A DNA stretch of 64,000 bases from CAWKOH01 sp963851245 (GCA_963851245.1 CAWKOH010000003.1:62001-126000); one strand, 5' to 3'; numbered from the stretch's first letter, positions 8,323 through 16,719 are shown. Notes: a model not told the origin generated them from the sequence alone. Translations and numbers: made by a program.

Positions 8323-8673
8323 ATGAACCCGACCGACCTGGTAGATCGCGACAGCCTGCGCAACGACATCCCCGACTTCGCTCCCGGGGACACGCTGAAG
8401 GTTCATGTTCGGGTCGTAGAAGGCAACCGGGAGCGGGTACAGGTCTTCCAGGGGGCTGTCATCCGCCGCCAGGGGTCGGGTGTCCGCGAGACCTTCACGG
8501 TTCGGAAGCTGAGCTTCGGTGTCGGTGTGGAGCGCACCTTCCCGGTGCATTCCCCGGTCATCGCCAAAATCGAAGTGGTTACCAGGGGCGACGTGCGCCG
8601 GGCCAAGTTGTACTACCTGCGGGACCGCACGGGTAAGGCCGCCAAGATCAAGGAGAAGCGCGCAGCCCGCTGA
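8323..8673 (+). CDS. rplS: 50S ribosomal protein L19
   Basis: This 116-residue protein contains DIPDFAPGDTLKVHVRVVEGNRERVQVFQG and the end VRRAKLYYLRDRTGKAAKIKE, both diagnostic for L19, a protein at the 30S-50S interface. GGAG lies about 9 nt before the ATG. In many actinobacteria lepB and rnhB come next; here DUF2469 follows directly after a 108-bp gap. Confidence 0.98.
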   Translation: MNPTDLVDRDSLRNDIPDFAPGDTLKVHVRVVEGNRERVQVFQGAVIRRQGSGVRETFTVRKLSFGVGVERTFPVHSPVIAKIEVVTRGDVRRAKLYYLRDRTGKAAKIKEKRAAR

Positions 8674-8749
8674 CCAGCGGCGATGAGGGAGGCTTGAGCG
8701 GGTCCCCATAAGCGACCGTCGCGGGCTCCCCGTGGTCCCAGCGGCGACG

Positions 8750-8785
8750 TAGCATGGGACCGTGAGCAGAGCGGTGGCACAATGA
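8750..8785 (+). promoter_or_regulatory. Candidate leaderless promoter with 7-codon mini-ORF ahead of the DUF2469 gene
   Basis: TAGCAT (8750-8755) is followed 6 nt later by a GTG (8762) opening a 7-codon ORF (MSRAVAQ) whose TGA overlaps the ATG at 8782 as ATGA. The box sits between GGTCCCA (8734-8740) and TGGGACC (8755-8761), a perfect inverted repeat. The spacing matches the leaderless pattern elsewhere, so the mini-ORF could load ribosomes for DUF2469 by coupling. This is inferred from layout only. Confidence 0.35.
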
Positions 8786-9075
8786 GCGCCGAGGATCTCG
8801 AGCGGTACGAGACCGAGATCGAGCTTCAGCTGTACCAGGAGTACCGAGCCGTCCTGGCCATGTTCAAGTACGTGGTCGAGACCGAGCGGCGCTTCTACTT
8901 GGCCAACGACGTCAAGATGGAGGCCAAGGGTGAGGGTGATCGCACCTACTTCGAGATCACCCTGGGTGACGCTTGGGTCTGGGACATGTACCGACCGGCC
9001 CGCTTCGTCTCCTCCGTGCGCGTCGTGACTTTCAAAGATGTCAACGTCGAGGAGCTCCCCGAGAAGGAGCTCTAG
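8782..9075 (+). CDS. DUF2469 family protein
   Basis: This 97-residue protein starts MSAEDLERYETEIELQLYQEY and contains VVETERRFYLANDVK and YFEITLGDAWVWDMYRPARFV, matching the actinobacterial DUF2469 family as I recall it. Its function is unknown. It is acidic and has no signal peptide or membrane segment, so it is presumably cytoplasmic. In actinobacteria it usually sits between rnhB and yraN; here yraN follows at once but lepB and rnhB are absent upstream. Confidence 0.88.
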   Translation: MSAEDLERYETEIELQLYQEYRAVLAMFKYVVETERRFYLANDVKMEAKGEGDRTYFEITLGDAWVWDMYRPARFVSSVRVVTFKDVNVEELPEKEL

Positions 9076-9077
9076 CC

Positions 9078-9500
9078 ATAGCCAGCGGGGCTGATCCGGC
9101 CGGATCCCAGCGGCGGGCCGAAACCATCTCTACCCGAGTCCCCGGATACGCGGCCCGCCGGGCTCTCGGAGCTTCGGGAGAGGACCGGGCGGCGGGCTGG
9201 TACGAGGCCGCCGGCTACGAGGTGCTGGATCGCAACTGGCGGTGCTACGAGGGCGAGCTAGACCTGGTGGTCCGCCTCGGCCCGACCCTTGTCTTCTCCG
9301 AGGTGAAGACCCGGACCAGCCGAGCGTACGGCGAACCGTTCGAGGCCGTGACCCGGGCGAAGCAGCTCCGCATCCGACGCTTGGCCGGCCGCTGGCTGCG
9401 TGATCGCGGCGAGGGTCTCGGCCGCCGTCCAGCCGACATACGGTTCGACGTGGTCTCGGTTATGGGGTCCCACGTGGAGATATTGGAGGATGCATTCTGA
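9078..9500 (+). CDS. yraN: YraN/UPF0102 family endonuclease-like protein, no standard start codon
   Basis: About 140 residues. It contains LGASGEDRAAGWYEAAGYEVLDRNWRC, GELDLVVRLG and SEVKTR, the E-x-D...E-x-K core of the restriction-endonuclease-like fold, and ends with IRFDVVSVMG. The function is uncertain; YraN neighbours competence genes yifB/dprA in many genomes, as here. After the DUF2469 stop at 9075 there is no in-frame ATG, GTG or TTG before the conserved domain; the only upstream start is TTG 8973, inside DUF2469. ATA at 9078, 2 bp after that stop, would give a normal-length protein if it is a near-cognate start or a misread ATG, so the 5' end is tentative. Confidence 0.75.
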   Translation: MASGADPAGSQRRAETISTRVPGYAARRALGASGEDRAAGWYEAAGYEVLDRNWRCYEGELDLVVRLGPTLVFSEVKTRTSRAYGEPFEAVTRAKQLRIRRLAGRWLRDRGEGLGRRPADIRFDVVSVMGSHVEILEDAF

Positions 9501-9520
9501 CTACCGGTGAGGTCCGTCCT

Positions 9521-10693
9521 GTGTCCCCCGCGAGCCCCCTTTCCCCGGCCAGCAAGGTCGTGCACCTCGGACGCCCTCGCGCCGAGCCGGGCGCGCCTTC
9601 CAACGTCCCGCTGGTGCTCAGCTCGACGTTCCGCCAGGGTGGCGACATACTCTATGGGCGGGACGGGAACCCAACCTGGGAAGCGGTCGAGGCAGTTATC
9701 GGTGGCCTCGAAGGCGGTCAGTGCCGCATCTTCGGGTCCGGTCTAGCCGCCGTGGCGGCGGTGGTGGAGTCTCTACCGGTGCCGGGCTGGGTCGTCGTGG
9801 CGGGGGATGCTTACAACGGGACCAGGCGCTTTCTGACCGACGTGGCCGGCCGTGGCCGGCTTCGTTTCCGTACCGTCGACGTCACCGACACCGCTGCGGT
9901 CCTCGACATCTGTTCCGAGTTGGCGGCCAGCCCTGGGCGGCCGTCGGGGCCATCGGGCGGCTTCGGAGCCGGCGGCCTCCTCTGGCTGGAGTCACCGACG
10001 AATCCTCTCCTCGCCATGGCCGACCTGGCGCCGCTGATAGCGGGCGCCCACGAGTTCGGTCTGGATGTTGCGGTCGACAACACGTTCTGCACCCCTCTCC
10101 TCCAACGTCCGCTTGCCCTCGGCGCCGATGTGGTCGTGCACAGCGCCACGAAGCTGTTGTCCGGGCACACCGATGTGGTGGTGGGTGCAGCCGTCTCGGG
10201 CCGCCCGGATGTCATCGAGCAATTGAGCAAGCGGAGATCGCTGCACGGCGCTATCGCCGGACCAGTGGAAGCTTGGCTCCTGTTGCGCGGCATCAGGACC
10301 CTCGACGTGCGACTCGAGCGGGCTCAGGGCAACGCCGCCGAGCTGAGCCGGCGTTTGGCGGGACATCCTGCCGTCGAGCGGGTCTATTACCCGGGTCTGC
10401 CCGACCACCCCGGCCACGAACTGGCTCGAACCCAGATGAAGGGCTTCGGGACCATGATCGCTTTCGAGGTCAAAGGGGGCGCCGACGCGGCTGAAGCGGT
10501 CGCCGGTTCGGTGCAGTTGTTGACCCCTGCCACCAGTCTCGGTGGAGTCGAGACGCTCATCGAACGAAGGGGTCGGTGGGAGGGGGAGGGCCATCTTCCT
10601 CAGAGCCTCATGCGCCTCTCGGTCGGCATCGAAGCCGTCGAGGACCTCTGGTCCGACCTGGACCGGGCTTTGCTGGCTGTGTGCTCGAGCTGA
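9521..10693 (+). CDS. Cys/Met metabolism PLP-dependent enzyme (cystathionine gamma-synthase-like)
   Basis: This 390-residue fold-type I PLP enzyme has GGQCRIFGSGLAAVAAVVES, the Asp-containing DVAVDNTFCTPLLQRPL and the PLP lysine in HSATKLLSGHTDVVVG, then KGFGTMIAFEV and LMRLSVGIEAVEDLW near the C terminus. Family members catalyse gamma-replacement or elimination on homoserine esters or cystathionine; the exact reaction cannot be fixed from motifs. GTG start, 20 bp after yraN. It interrupts the common yraN-yifB-dprA order. No other sulfur-metabolism gene is nearby. Confidence 0.85.
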   Translation: MSPASPLSPASKVVHLGRPRAEPGAPSNVPLVLSSTFRQGGDILYGRDGNPTWEAVEAVIGGLEGGQCRIFGSGLAAVAAVVESLPVPGWVVVAGDAYNGTRRFLTDVAGRGRLRFRTVDVTDTAAVLDICSELAASPGRPSGPSGGFGAGGLLWLESPTNPLLAMADLAPLIAGAHEFGLDVAVDNTFCTPLLQRPLALGADVVVHSATKLLSGHTDVVVGAAVSGRPDVIEQLSKRRSLHGAIAGPVEAWLLLRGIRTLDVRLERAQGNAAELSRRLAGHPAVERVYYPGLPDHPGHELARTQMKGFGTMIAFEVKGGADAAEAVAGSVQLLTPATSLGGVETLIERRGRWEGEGHLPQSLMRLSVGIEAVEDLWSDLDRALLAVCSS

Positions 10694-10710
10694 ACCGGAC
10701 ATCAGCGCCG

Positions 10711-10923
10711 TCACCGGCCCGGGCGACGGTTCCTTCGGTTCTCCCAGCAGGGGCGATGCCAGTGCCGTCGCAGATCCGCAGCCTCGGGCGGCACCACCAC
10801 CACGTGGCCGACCCCCCGGTAGATCGTCTGTTGACATCCCGGGCAGATGTACTCCTTGCGGGCTTCGAAGGGTTGTACCGAACGGACCTCCACCCCGCCG
10901 GGGCAGCTACGGTCGTCGTCCAT
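10711..10923 (-). CDS. Small Cys/His-rich conserved protein
   Basis: This 70-residue protein has YICPGCQQTIYRGVGHVVVVP followed by ADLRRHWHRPCWENRRNRR. The CPGC pair with the later HWHRPC suggests one bound zinc ion. Similar short proteins occur widely in actinobacteria, sometimes labelled ATP/GTP-binding without clear basis; I know no proven role. Codon pattern and conserved motifs support a real gene on the - strand, although the frame is open far upstream. Its ATG lies on the opposite strand to the ATG of the enoyl-CoA hydratase gene, both sharing the tetramer CATG (10921-10924), so the two divergent genes have no intergenic space. Confidence 0.72.
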   Translation of the reverse strand: MDDDRSCPGGVEVRSVQPFEARKEYICPGCQQTIYRGVGHVVVVPPEAADLRRHWHRPCWENRRNRRPGR

Positions 10924-11695
10924 GCCCGAGATTCTCGTCGAACGCGCCGGCGGCCTCGTGACCGTGACGCTCAACCGGCCCGAACGGCTCAATGCCATTA
11001 CCAATGGCATGTGGGTGCAACTGGCCACGATCTTCCATGAGGTTGCCCACCGGCCCGAGGACCGGGTTTTGGTCGTCACCGGAGCCGGCACCGCTTTCTG
11101 CTCCGGGGTCGACCTGGGGAGCGGAACCGGGGGCGAAGCGAAATCTGCGATTGACCACATGAGAGTGGTCGGCGAAGCAGCCATGGCACTGCATCGCGTC
11201 CCGAAGCCCACCATCGCCAGAGTCGACGGGGTGGCAGCCGGAGCGGGCCTCAATCTGGCCCTCGGTTGTGACCTCATCGCCGCGTCCGACCGCTCGAGGT
11301 TCTCGGAGATCTTCGCCCGCAGGGGCCTGTCGGTCGACTTCGGTGGGTCCTGGCTCCTTCCCCGCCTCGTCGGGCTACACAAAGCCAAGGAACTGGTCCT
11401 CCTGGCCGACATTCTGAACGCCACCGAGGCGGCCGAGATCGGTTTGGTGAACCGTGTGGTGCCCGCGGAGGAGCTGGACTCGCTCGTGTCCAGCTGGGTC
11501 GAACGACTGGTGGCGGGCCCACCAATCGCCTTGTCCCTGTCCAAACAGCTACTCAACAAGAGCTTCGAGACATCCATGGACCAGGCCCTCGAGGCCGAAG
11601 CCCAGGCCCAGTCCGTGAACTCGAGCAGCGCCGACGCCCGGGAGGCCCGTACCGCCTTCATGGAGAAGCGAGAACCGCGCTTCCAGGGTCGGTGA
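10922..11695 (+). CDS. Enoyl-CoA hydratase/isomerase family protein
   Basis: This 257-residue crotonase-fold protein starts MPEILVERAGGLVTVTLNRPERLNAI. It carries the oxyanion-hole segment GAGTAFCSGVDL and the family signature VDGVAAGAGLNLALGCDLIAAS, then SEIFARRGLSVDFGGSWLLPRLVG. Such enzymes hydrate or isomerise unsaturated acyl-CoAs; the substrate is not predictable here. The upstream open frame lacks homology, so ATG 10922 is the start. It shares CATG with the divergent small gene, and any promoter must lie inside that gene. No other beta-oxidation gene is adjacent. Confidence 0.9.
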   Translation: MPEILVERAGGLVTVTLNRPERLNAITNGMWVQLATIFHEVAHRPEDRVLVVTGAGTAFCSGVDLGSGTGGEAKSAIDHMRVVGEAAMALHRVPKPTIARVDGVAAGAGLNLALGCDLIAASDRSRFSEIFARRGLSVDFGGSWLLPRLVGLHKAKELVLLADILNATEAAEIGLVNRVVPAEELDSLVSSWVERLVAGPPIALSLSKQLLNKSFETSMDQALEAEAQAQSVNSSSADAREARTAFMEKREPRFQGR

Positions 11696-11783
11696 CGGGC
11701 CGGACTTCCCCAGTCCCGCACTGACCGTCCTAGGGCACCTGTAGTCTCTCCCCGCGCTCGGAGGCCGGCGGCACGGCCCCTCC

Positions 11784-13340
11784 ATGACGGGTTCTGATTG
11801 GGAGGTGCCGGTGCTGGCAACGGTGTCGTCGGCGACATTGGTCGGGGTGGAGGGGAGGCCGGTTTCGGTCGAGGTCCATGTCACTCGAGGCCTTCCTTCC
11901 TTCAGCATCGTGGGACTGCCCGACGCCTCGTGCCGCGAGTCGCGTGACCGGGTCCGCGCCGCGATCCTCTCGAGTGGGCTGAAGTGGCCGCAGCAGCGGG
12001 TGACCGTCAACCTGGCCCCCAGCTCGGTTCGCAAGGGCGGAGCCGGATTGGACCTACCGATCGCCGTGGCGCTGCTGGTAGCCGACCGCCAGGTGCCCGA
12101 GAGCTCCGTGGCCGGTGTGGCCTTTCTGGGCGAACTGGGGCTCGATGGGAGCTTGCGCCAGGTCCCCGGGATGCTGCCTCTCGTTCACGCCCTGGCCGCC
12201 CGAATCGTCGTCGTGCCACCCACCTCCGCGGTCGAGGCCGAGCTGATCAGAGGCTCCGACGTGAGATGCGCCAATGATCTGCAGGTGCTGGTCGCCGTAC
12301 TGCGAGGCGAGGGTGGATGGCCGGTCCGCCCGCCGGTGCTCGACGAGGGCGGTATGGAGCCGGTCGCCGACATGGCCGACGTGGTCGGGCAGCCGCTCGG
12401 CCGCCTGGCCGTCGAGGTAGCCGCCGCTGGGGGCCATCATCTCCTGCTCGTCGGCCCACCAGGGGCGGGCAAGACCATGCTGGCCGAACGGCTGCCGGGG
12501 TTACTTCCGCCGCTCGGCACCGACGAGGCACTCGAGGTGGCTCGCATCCATTCGGCGGCGGGGATACCCCTACCTCCGGGCGTTCTCGTCAGGCGGCCCC
12601 CTTTCAGGGCACCACACCACAGTGCATCGCTCGTGTCGTTGATCGGTGGTGGCGGTACCCAGATGCGCCCGGGCGAGCTCAGCTGCGCCCACCGAGGCGT
12701 GCTATTCATGGATGAGCTCGGCGAGTTCCCGGGAGCCGTGCTGGACACCTTGCGCCAGCCTCTCGAGGAGGGCCGGGTCCTCGTTTGCCGAGCCCGGGCC
12801 AGTGTCGTCTTTCCGGCCCGGGTCCTCCTGGTCGCGGCCATGAATCCGTGCCCTTGCGGTCGCGACGGCGGTCCCGGATCGTGCCGGTGCCGGGAGTCGG
12901 CCCTGGCCAGGTATGCGGCCCGGGTGTCGGGCCCCCTGCTCGATCGTTTCGACCTGCGCATCGAGGTCGACCGGCCGGACGCGGGAGACCTGATCGGTGA
13001 CATGGCGCCGGCGTCGGACCGTTGCGAATCAACCGCAGTCGTGGCGAAACGCGTTGCCGCAGCCAGACAGATGGCGGCCGACCGGGGGGTCATCTGCAAT
13101 GCTGAGCTGCCCGGACCGGCTCTCGACGAACTGGCACCGATGGATCCCACGGCCCGCAGGCTGCTGGAGGTTCGACTACGGCAGGGACGTCTGTCCGCTC
13201 GTGGTCTGCACCGGGTGCGGCGGGTTTCCCGGACGCTTGCCGATCTCGATGGGCGAGACGGCCGGATCACCGCCGATGACGTTTACGGCGCCCTGGCCTT
13301 GAGAAGCGACGTTCTCGCTGCCGAGGCGGTGCTCCCTTGA
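11784..13340 (+). CDS. yifB: YifB/ComM family Mg-chelatase-like AAA+ ATPase
   Basis: This 518-residue protein has an N-terminal Lon-substrate-like domain (GLPSFSIVGLPDASCRESRDRVRAAI), Walker A VGPPGAGKTMLAERLPGLLPPL, RAPHHSASLVSLIGGG, Walker B GVLFMDELGEFP, and the AMNPCPCG plus CRCR cysteine cluster, then the C-terminal lid. ComM, its best-studied relative, is a hexameric helicase that promotes branch migration during natural transformation. The gene overlaps dprA by 4 bp, a conserved pair that handles incoming single-stranded DNA. ATG 11784 gives a slightly long N terminus; a GTG at 11804 is out of frame. Confidence 0.94.
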   Translation: MTGSDWEVPVLATVSSATLVGVEGRPVSVEVHVTRGLPSFSIVGLPDASCRESRDRVRAAILSSGLKWPQQRVTVNLAPSSVRKGGAGLDLPIAVALLVADRQVPESSVAGVAFLGELGLDGSLRQVPGMLPLVHALAARIVVVPPTSAVEAELIRGSDVRCANDLQVLVAVLRGEGGWPVRPPVLDEGGMEPVADMADVVGQPLGRLAVEVAAAGGHHLLLVGPPGAGKTMLAERLPGLLPPLGTDEALEVARIHSAAGIPLPPGVLVRRPPFRAPHHSASLVSLIGGGGTQMRPGELSCAHRGVLFMDELGEFPGAVLDTLRQPLEEGRVLVCRARASVVFPARVLLVAAMNPCPCGRDGGPGSCRCRESALARYAARVSGPLLDRFDLRIEVDRPDAGDLIGDMAPASDRCESTAVVAKRVAAARQMAADRGVICNAELPGPALDELAPMDPTARRLLEVRLRQGRLSARGLHRVRRVSRTLADLDGRDGRITADDVYGALALRSDVLAAEAVLP

Positions 13341-14587
13341 GCGTGACGGCTACACCGGACCGCCGCCCCGGCTCTGGCCCTTCCGACCAGGAGGCCTACG
13401 CGGCCGCCCTGAGCACCCTGCCCGGCATGGGGCCAGCCACCCTTGTCCAGGCGTTGCGGCAATGGGAACCGCGCCAGGCCTGGGCGCAGATCGGCTCCGG
13501 ACGGCTGAAGCGGCCGCCGTCGTCCCGCCTGGCCACGGCCTGCTCCGGCGAGGATCAGTCGCCGGAGCGGGGCTCGGTGATCGAGGCAGGCCTATTGTTC
13601 GAGGCGGGCCCGGCGGCAACCGCGCCCGCGGTCAGAGGCACGCCGACCTGGGCTGAGATAGCTCGCCGGCTCGATCCTGAACCGTGGTGGGCCCCCATCT
13701 GCGCCCGAGGCATCAGGGCGACCTGGCCGGGCCACCCCGCCTACCCCGCGGCGCTGGTTCACGACCCGCACCCGCCGGGCGTGCTCTTCTGGCGGGGGTG
13801 CATGGCTTGCCTGGACCATCCATGTGTGGCCGTGGTCGGTACCCGCAACGCCACGCCGGACGGACGGGCCGTGGCCTACGAGTTGGGTCGCGACCTGGCC
13901 GCAGCGGGGGTCTGCGTGGTATCAGGCCTGGCTCTCGGGATCGACGGCGCGGCCCATCTGGGCGCCCTGGACGGCCTGCCACCGGGAGGCGGAGCCGGAC
14001 CTGTCGGCGTGGCCGCCAGCGGGGTGGACGTTCCCTATCCCCGCCGTCATTCTCGCCTGTGGGGTCGGGTGGCCGCGGCGGGGGCCATCCTGTCGGAGAC
14101 CCCACCGGGCCGGCCGGCTCAGGCCTGGCGGTTCCCGATCCGCAACCGGGTCATCGCCGGTCTAGTACGGATGGTGGTGGTAGTCGAGTCCCACGCCTCC
14201 GGCGGCAGCCTGATCACCGCTGAGGCCGCCCTCGAACGCGGGATCGATGTGAGGGTTGTCCCTGGACCGGTTCACAGCCCCGCCAGCGCCGGCAGCAACC
14301 AACTGCTGTATGACGGGCCGGGACCGGTTCGGAGCGGGCGCGATGTACTTGACGCTCTCGGGATGATCCGGCCCGATACGGAACCCCGGCTCCGACCGAA
14401 CCCCGCCCGCCCATTGAGCCCGGGTGCGGCCGCTGTTCTCGAAGCTATCGGATGGCGCCCGGCGTCGGTCAACCAGCTCGTAAGGCGCAGCGGAACCGGC
14501 GTCGCCGGCGTCCGAGCCGCCCTCGACGAGCTGGAATTCGGCAGGTACGTGGCGAGCGAGGGCGGGTGGTGGGTCCGCCGGCGGTAG
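13337..14587 (+). CDS. dprA: DNA processing protein DprA
   Basis: This 416-residue protein loads RecA on single-stranded DNA during transformation. The Rossmann-like core includes VAVVGTRNATPDGRAVAYELG, VVSGLALGIDGAAHLGAL, the FPIRNRVIAGL stretch and SGGSLITAEAALERG. A C-terminal winged-helix part (GAAAVLEAIGWRPASVNQLVRRSG) is present. The TTG start overlaps the yifB TGA. An N-terminal SAM/helix-hairpin region (LSTLPGMGPATLVQALR) is also visible. The protein is longer than minimal DprA but normal for actinobacteria. Confidence 0.94.
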   Translation: MSVTATPDRRPGSGPSDQEAYAAALSTLPGMGPATLVQALRQWEPRQAWAQIGSGRLKRPPSSRLATACSGEDQSPERGSVIEAGLLFEAGPAATAPAVRGTPTWAEIARRLDPEPWWAPICARGIRATWPGHPAYPAALVHDPHPPGVLFWRGCMACLDHPCVAVVGTRNATPDGRAVAYELGRDLAAAGVCVVSGLALGIDGAAHLGALDGLPPGGGAGPVGVAASGVDVPYPRRHSRLWGRVAAAGAILSETPPGRPAQAWRFPIRNRVIAGLVRMVVVVESHASGGSLITAEAALERGIDVRVVPGPVHSPASAGSNQLLYDGPGPVRSGRDVLDALGMIRPDTEPRLRPNPARPLSPGAAAVLEAIGWRPASVNQLVRRSGTGVAGVRAALDELEFGRYVASEGGWWVRRR

Positions 14588-14755
14588 ACCTCCAGGGTCG
14601 GGCGTGCCGAAACCGGGCCGCATCGCGGTCTGGATACGGAAGCTCACCTGCGGTACTCCCAGCTACTAGCCTTCCGAGCCGTGACCGGACTGAAAGGTTT
14701 CGGCCGGCAGGCCACGCCGAGGCGGGCTGCGCCCGGTACGCGATAGGGGCGACGG

Positions 14756-15526
14756 TTGGAAGACGAAACAGCGGAGGTCGACCAGCTTTGGTCGGAGTAC
14801 AAGCGGTCAGGCGGCCGCAGGGCGAGGGACCAGCTGATCGTGCGCTACTCGCCGCTGGTCAAGTTCGTGGCCGGCCGCGTATCGGCCGGCTTGCCGCAGA
14901 GCATCGAACAGGCCGATCTGGTGAGCTACGGGATGTTCGGCCTGATCGACGCAATCGAGAAGTTCGACACCGACCGGAACATCAAGTTCGAGACCTACGC
15001 CATCACCAGGATCAAGGGCGCCATCATCGACGAGCTGCGCTCGATCGACTGGGTGCCTCGATCGGTCCGCGCCAAGGCTCGAGCCGTGGAGCAGACGTAT
15101 GCGTCTCTCGAGGCGTCCCTCGGACGGGCTCCGACAGATTCCGAGGTGGCCTCTGCGCTTCAGATCTCGGAGGCCGACCTTCAGCAGATCTTCGGCCAGA
15201 TCTCCTACATCGGGATCGTCGCCCTCGATGAAGTCATATCCAGCGGTGGGGAACGCGGCGACTCGGTAACGCTCGGCGACTCCCTGGCTGACCGCGGGGA
15301 AGGCCCCATGGCCGCCTTCGAAGTCGAGGAGATGAAGCAGATCTTGGCCGGGGCCATCAACCGGCTCGGCGACCGGGAGAAGATCGTGCTGAGCCTGTAC
15401 TACTACGAGAATCTCACCCTGGCCCAGATCGGTCAGGTGCTTGGTGTCACCGAGAGCCGGGTTTGCCAGATCCATACCAAGGCGGTCATGCAGTTGCGGG
15501 GCAAGTTGATAATGGCCGAGCGCTGA
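14756..15526 (+). CDS. whiG: FliA/WhiG-family RNA polymerase sigma factor
   Basis: This 256-residue sigma-70 family protein has region 2 (YSPLVKFVAGRVSAGLPQSIEQADLVSYGMFGLIDAIEKFD, FETYAITRIKGAIIDELRSIDWVPRSVR), region 3 (TDSEVASALQISEADL) and region 4 (LTLAQIGQVLGVTESRVCQIHTKAV). In Streptomyces WhiG directs early sporulation genes and lies between dprA and rpsB, as here; FliA relatives control flagella. No flagellar gene is seen, so the regulon is unknown. The TTG start at 14756 matches family length. The 168-bp gap before it (14588-14755) holds no recognised site apart from TA-rich GATAGG near 14741. Confidence 0.9.
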   Translation: MEDETAEVDQLWSEYKRSGGRRARDQLIVRYSPLVKFVAGRVSAGLPQSIEQADLVSYGMFGLIDAIEKFDTDRNIKFETYAITRIKGAIIDELRSIDWVPRSVRAKARAVEQTYASLEASLGRAPTDSEVASALQISEADLQQIFGQISYIGIVALDEVISSGGERGDSVTLGDSLADRGEGPMAAFEVEEMKQILAGAINRLGDREKIVLSLYYYENLTLAQIGQVLGVTESRVCQIHTKAVMQLRGKLIMAER

Positions 15527-15603
15527 TTATCACGGTGTCGATAGCGGCCCGCGCTCCGACCGGCAGGGCTGCAACGCCGGCTCGCGCCTATTGCTAACTG
15601 CGC

Positions 15604-15695
15604 TAGCATGCATGGCCGTCCCGAATCCTCGGGACCGCTGACCACCCCCGATGTACCCACGGTCGCTGCCGATTCGTCTGCGGCGCGCACATCGG
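15604..15695 (+). promoter_or_regulatory. rpsB promoter and structured 5' leader
   Basis: TAGCAT (15604-15609) would place transcription start near 15616. A perfect hairpin, GTCCCGA/TCGGGAC with a 4-nt loop, spans 15618-15635, and a longer stem closes with CCGATGT (15648-15654) and ACATCGG (15689-15695) with further inner pairing. The leader ends 36 nt before the rpsB ATG, where GGAAGGAG supplies the ribosome binding site. Autoregulation by S2 is known in other bacteria, so a regulatory role is reasonable but inferred. Confidence 0.5.
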
Positions 15696-15731
15696 GCGGA
15701 GCTTGGAACCGATGGGAAGGAGTCAAAACCT

Positions 15732-16712
15732 ATGGCTGTCGTCACTATGAGGCAGTTGCTCGAGGCAGGTGTTCACTTCGGGCATCAGACCCGGCGTTGG
15801 AACCCCAAGATGAAGCGCTTCATCTTCGGAGAGCGCAACGGCATCTACATAATCGATCTGAACCAGACGCTCGAGCGCATTGACACGGCTTACTCGTTCG
15901 TCCGTGACCTGGTGGCGGAGAACGGGACGATCCTCTTCGTTGGCACCAAGAAGCAGACCCAGGATCCCATCGCCCGCTATGCCGCTCAGTGCGGCATGCC
16001 TTACATCAACGAGCGCTGGCTCGGCGGCATGCTCACCAACTTCAGCACGATCGCCGGCCGGGTCAAGAAGATGCAGGAGTACGACCGCATGCGGAGCGCG
16101 GGCGACTTCGAGGCCATGCCGAAGAAGGAAGCGCTCATCCTTACTCGGGAGCTGGAGAAGCTGCACCGGAACCTGGGCGGCATCCGCAACATGACCAAGC
16201 TTCCTGACGCGGTCTTCATCATCGACACCAAGAAGGAGCACATCGCGGTCACTGAGGCCAACAAGCTCGGCCTTCCCATCGTGGCCGTGGTCGACACGAA
16301 CTGCGATCCCGATGTGATCGACTACGTGATCCCGGGCAATGACGATGCCATTCGAGCCGGCACCCTCATGTGCCGCGTGATCGCCGACGCGGTGGAGGAG
16401 GGCCGGTTCATTGCTTCCCGCCGGGCCGCCCGGTCCGGAGCCCCAGCCGAGGCAGTCGAGGGTCCGCCTGTACTGACCCCTGAGGAGGAAGCCGAACGGG
16501 CTGAGCAACAGCGGGAGGCCCGCCGCCAGGCTGCCGCCGCTCAGGCCGAGCGGGAGGCCCGTCTCCAGGCCGCCAGGGACCAGGCCCGGGCTGCCCCCCA
16601 GCCGACGCCCCCGCCACCCCCGCGGCAGCCCCAGATGGCCCGGCCACTAGCGCCGAGGGCCCGGCCACTAGCGCCGAGGGCCCGGCCACTAGCGCCGAGG
16701 GCCCGCCACTAG
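15732..16712 (+). CDS. rpsB: 30S ribosomal protein S2, with unusual C-terminal tail
   Basis: Residues 1-235 or so are standard S2: MAVVTMRQLLEAGVHFGHQTRRWNPKMK, FVGTKKQTQDPIARYA, NERWLGGMLTNF, PDAVFIIDTKKEHIAVTEA and the end of the globular part at IASRRAARSG. S2 sits on the back of the 30S subunit and is needed for S1 recruitment where S1 exists. The tail of about 90 residues is coiled and then low complexity, ending in three copies of a 7-residue repeat (ARPLAPR). Other frames of the tail read more naturally (PATSAEG repeats, later stop at 16767), so indels near 16594-16599 and 16701-16719 are possible. The ATG at 15732 has a good ribosome binding site; upstream open frame is leader. Confidence 0.95.
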   Translation: MAVVTMRQLLEAGVHFGHQTRRWNPKMKRFIFGERNGIYIIDLNQTLERIDTAYSFVRDLVAENGTILFVGTKKQTQDPIARYAAQCGMPYINERWLGGMLTNFSTIAGRVKKMQEYDRMRSAGDFEAMPKKEALILTRELEKLHRNLGGIRNMTKLPDAVFIIDTKKEHIAVTEANKLGLPIVAVVDTNCDPDVIDYVIPGNDDAIRAGTLMCRVIADAVEEGRFIASRRAARSGAPAEAVEGPPVLTPEEEAERAEQQREARRQAAAAQAEREARLQAARDQARAAPQPTPPPPPRQPQMARPLAPRARPLAPRARPLAPRARH

Positions 16713-16719
16713 CGCCAGG
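16638..16719 (+). repeat. 21-bp tandem repeat in rpsB 3' end
   Basis: Three perfect 21-bp units (16638-16658, 16659-16679, 16680-16700; core GCCCGGCCACTAGCGCCGAG) are followed by a shortened fourth copy (16701-16719) lacking two bases. The shortening changes the frame and creates the TAG that ends the annotated S2 frame. Confidence 0.85.
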
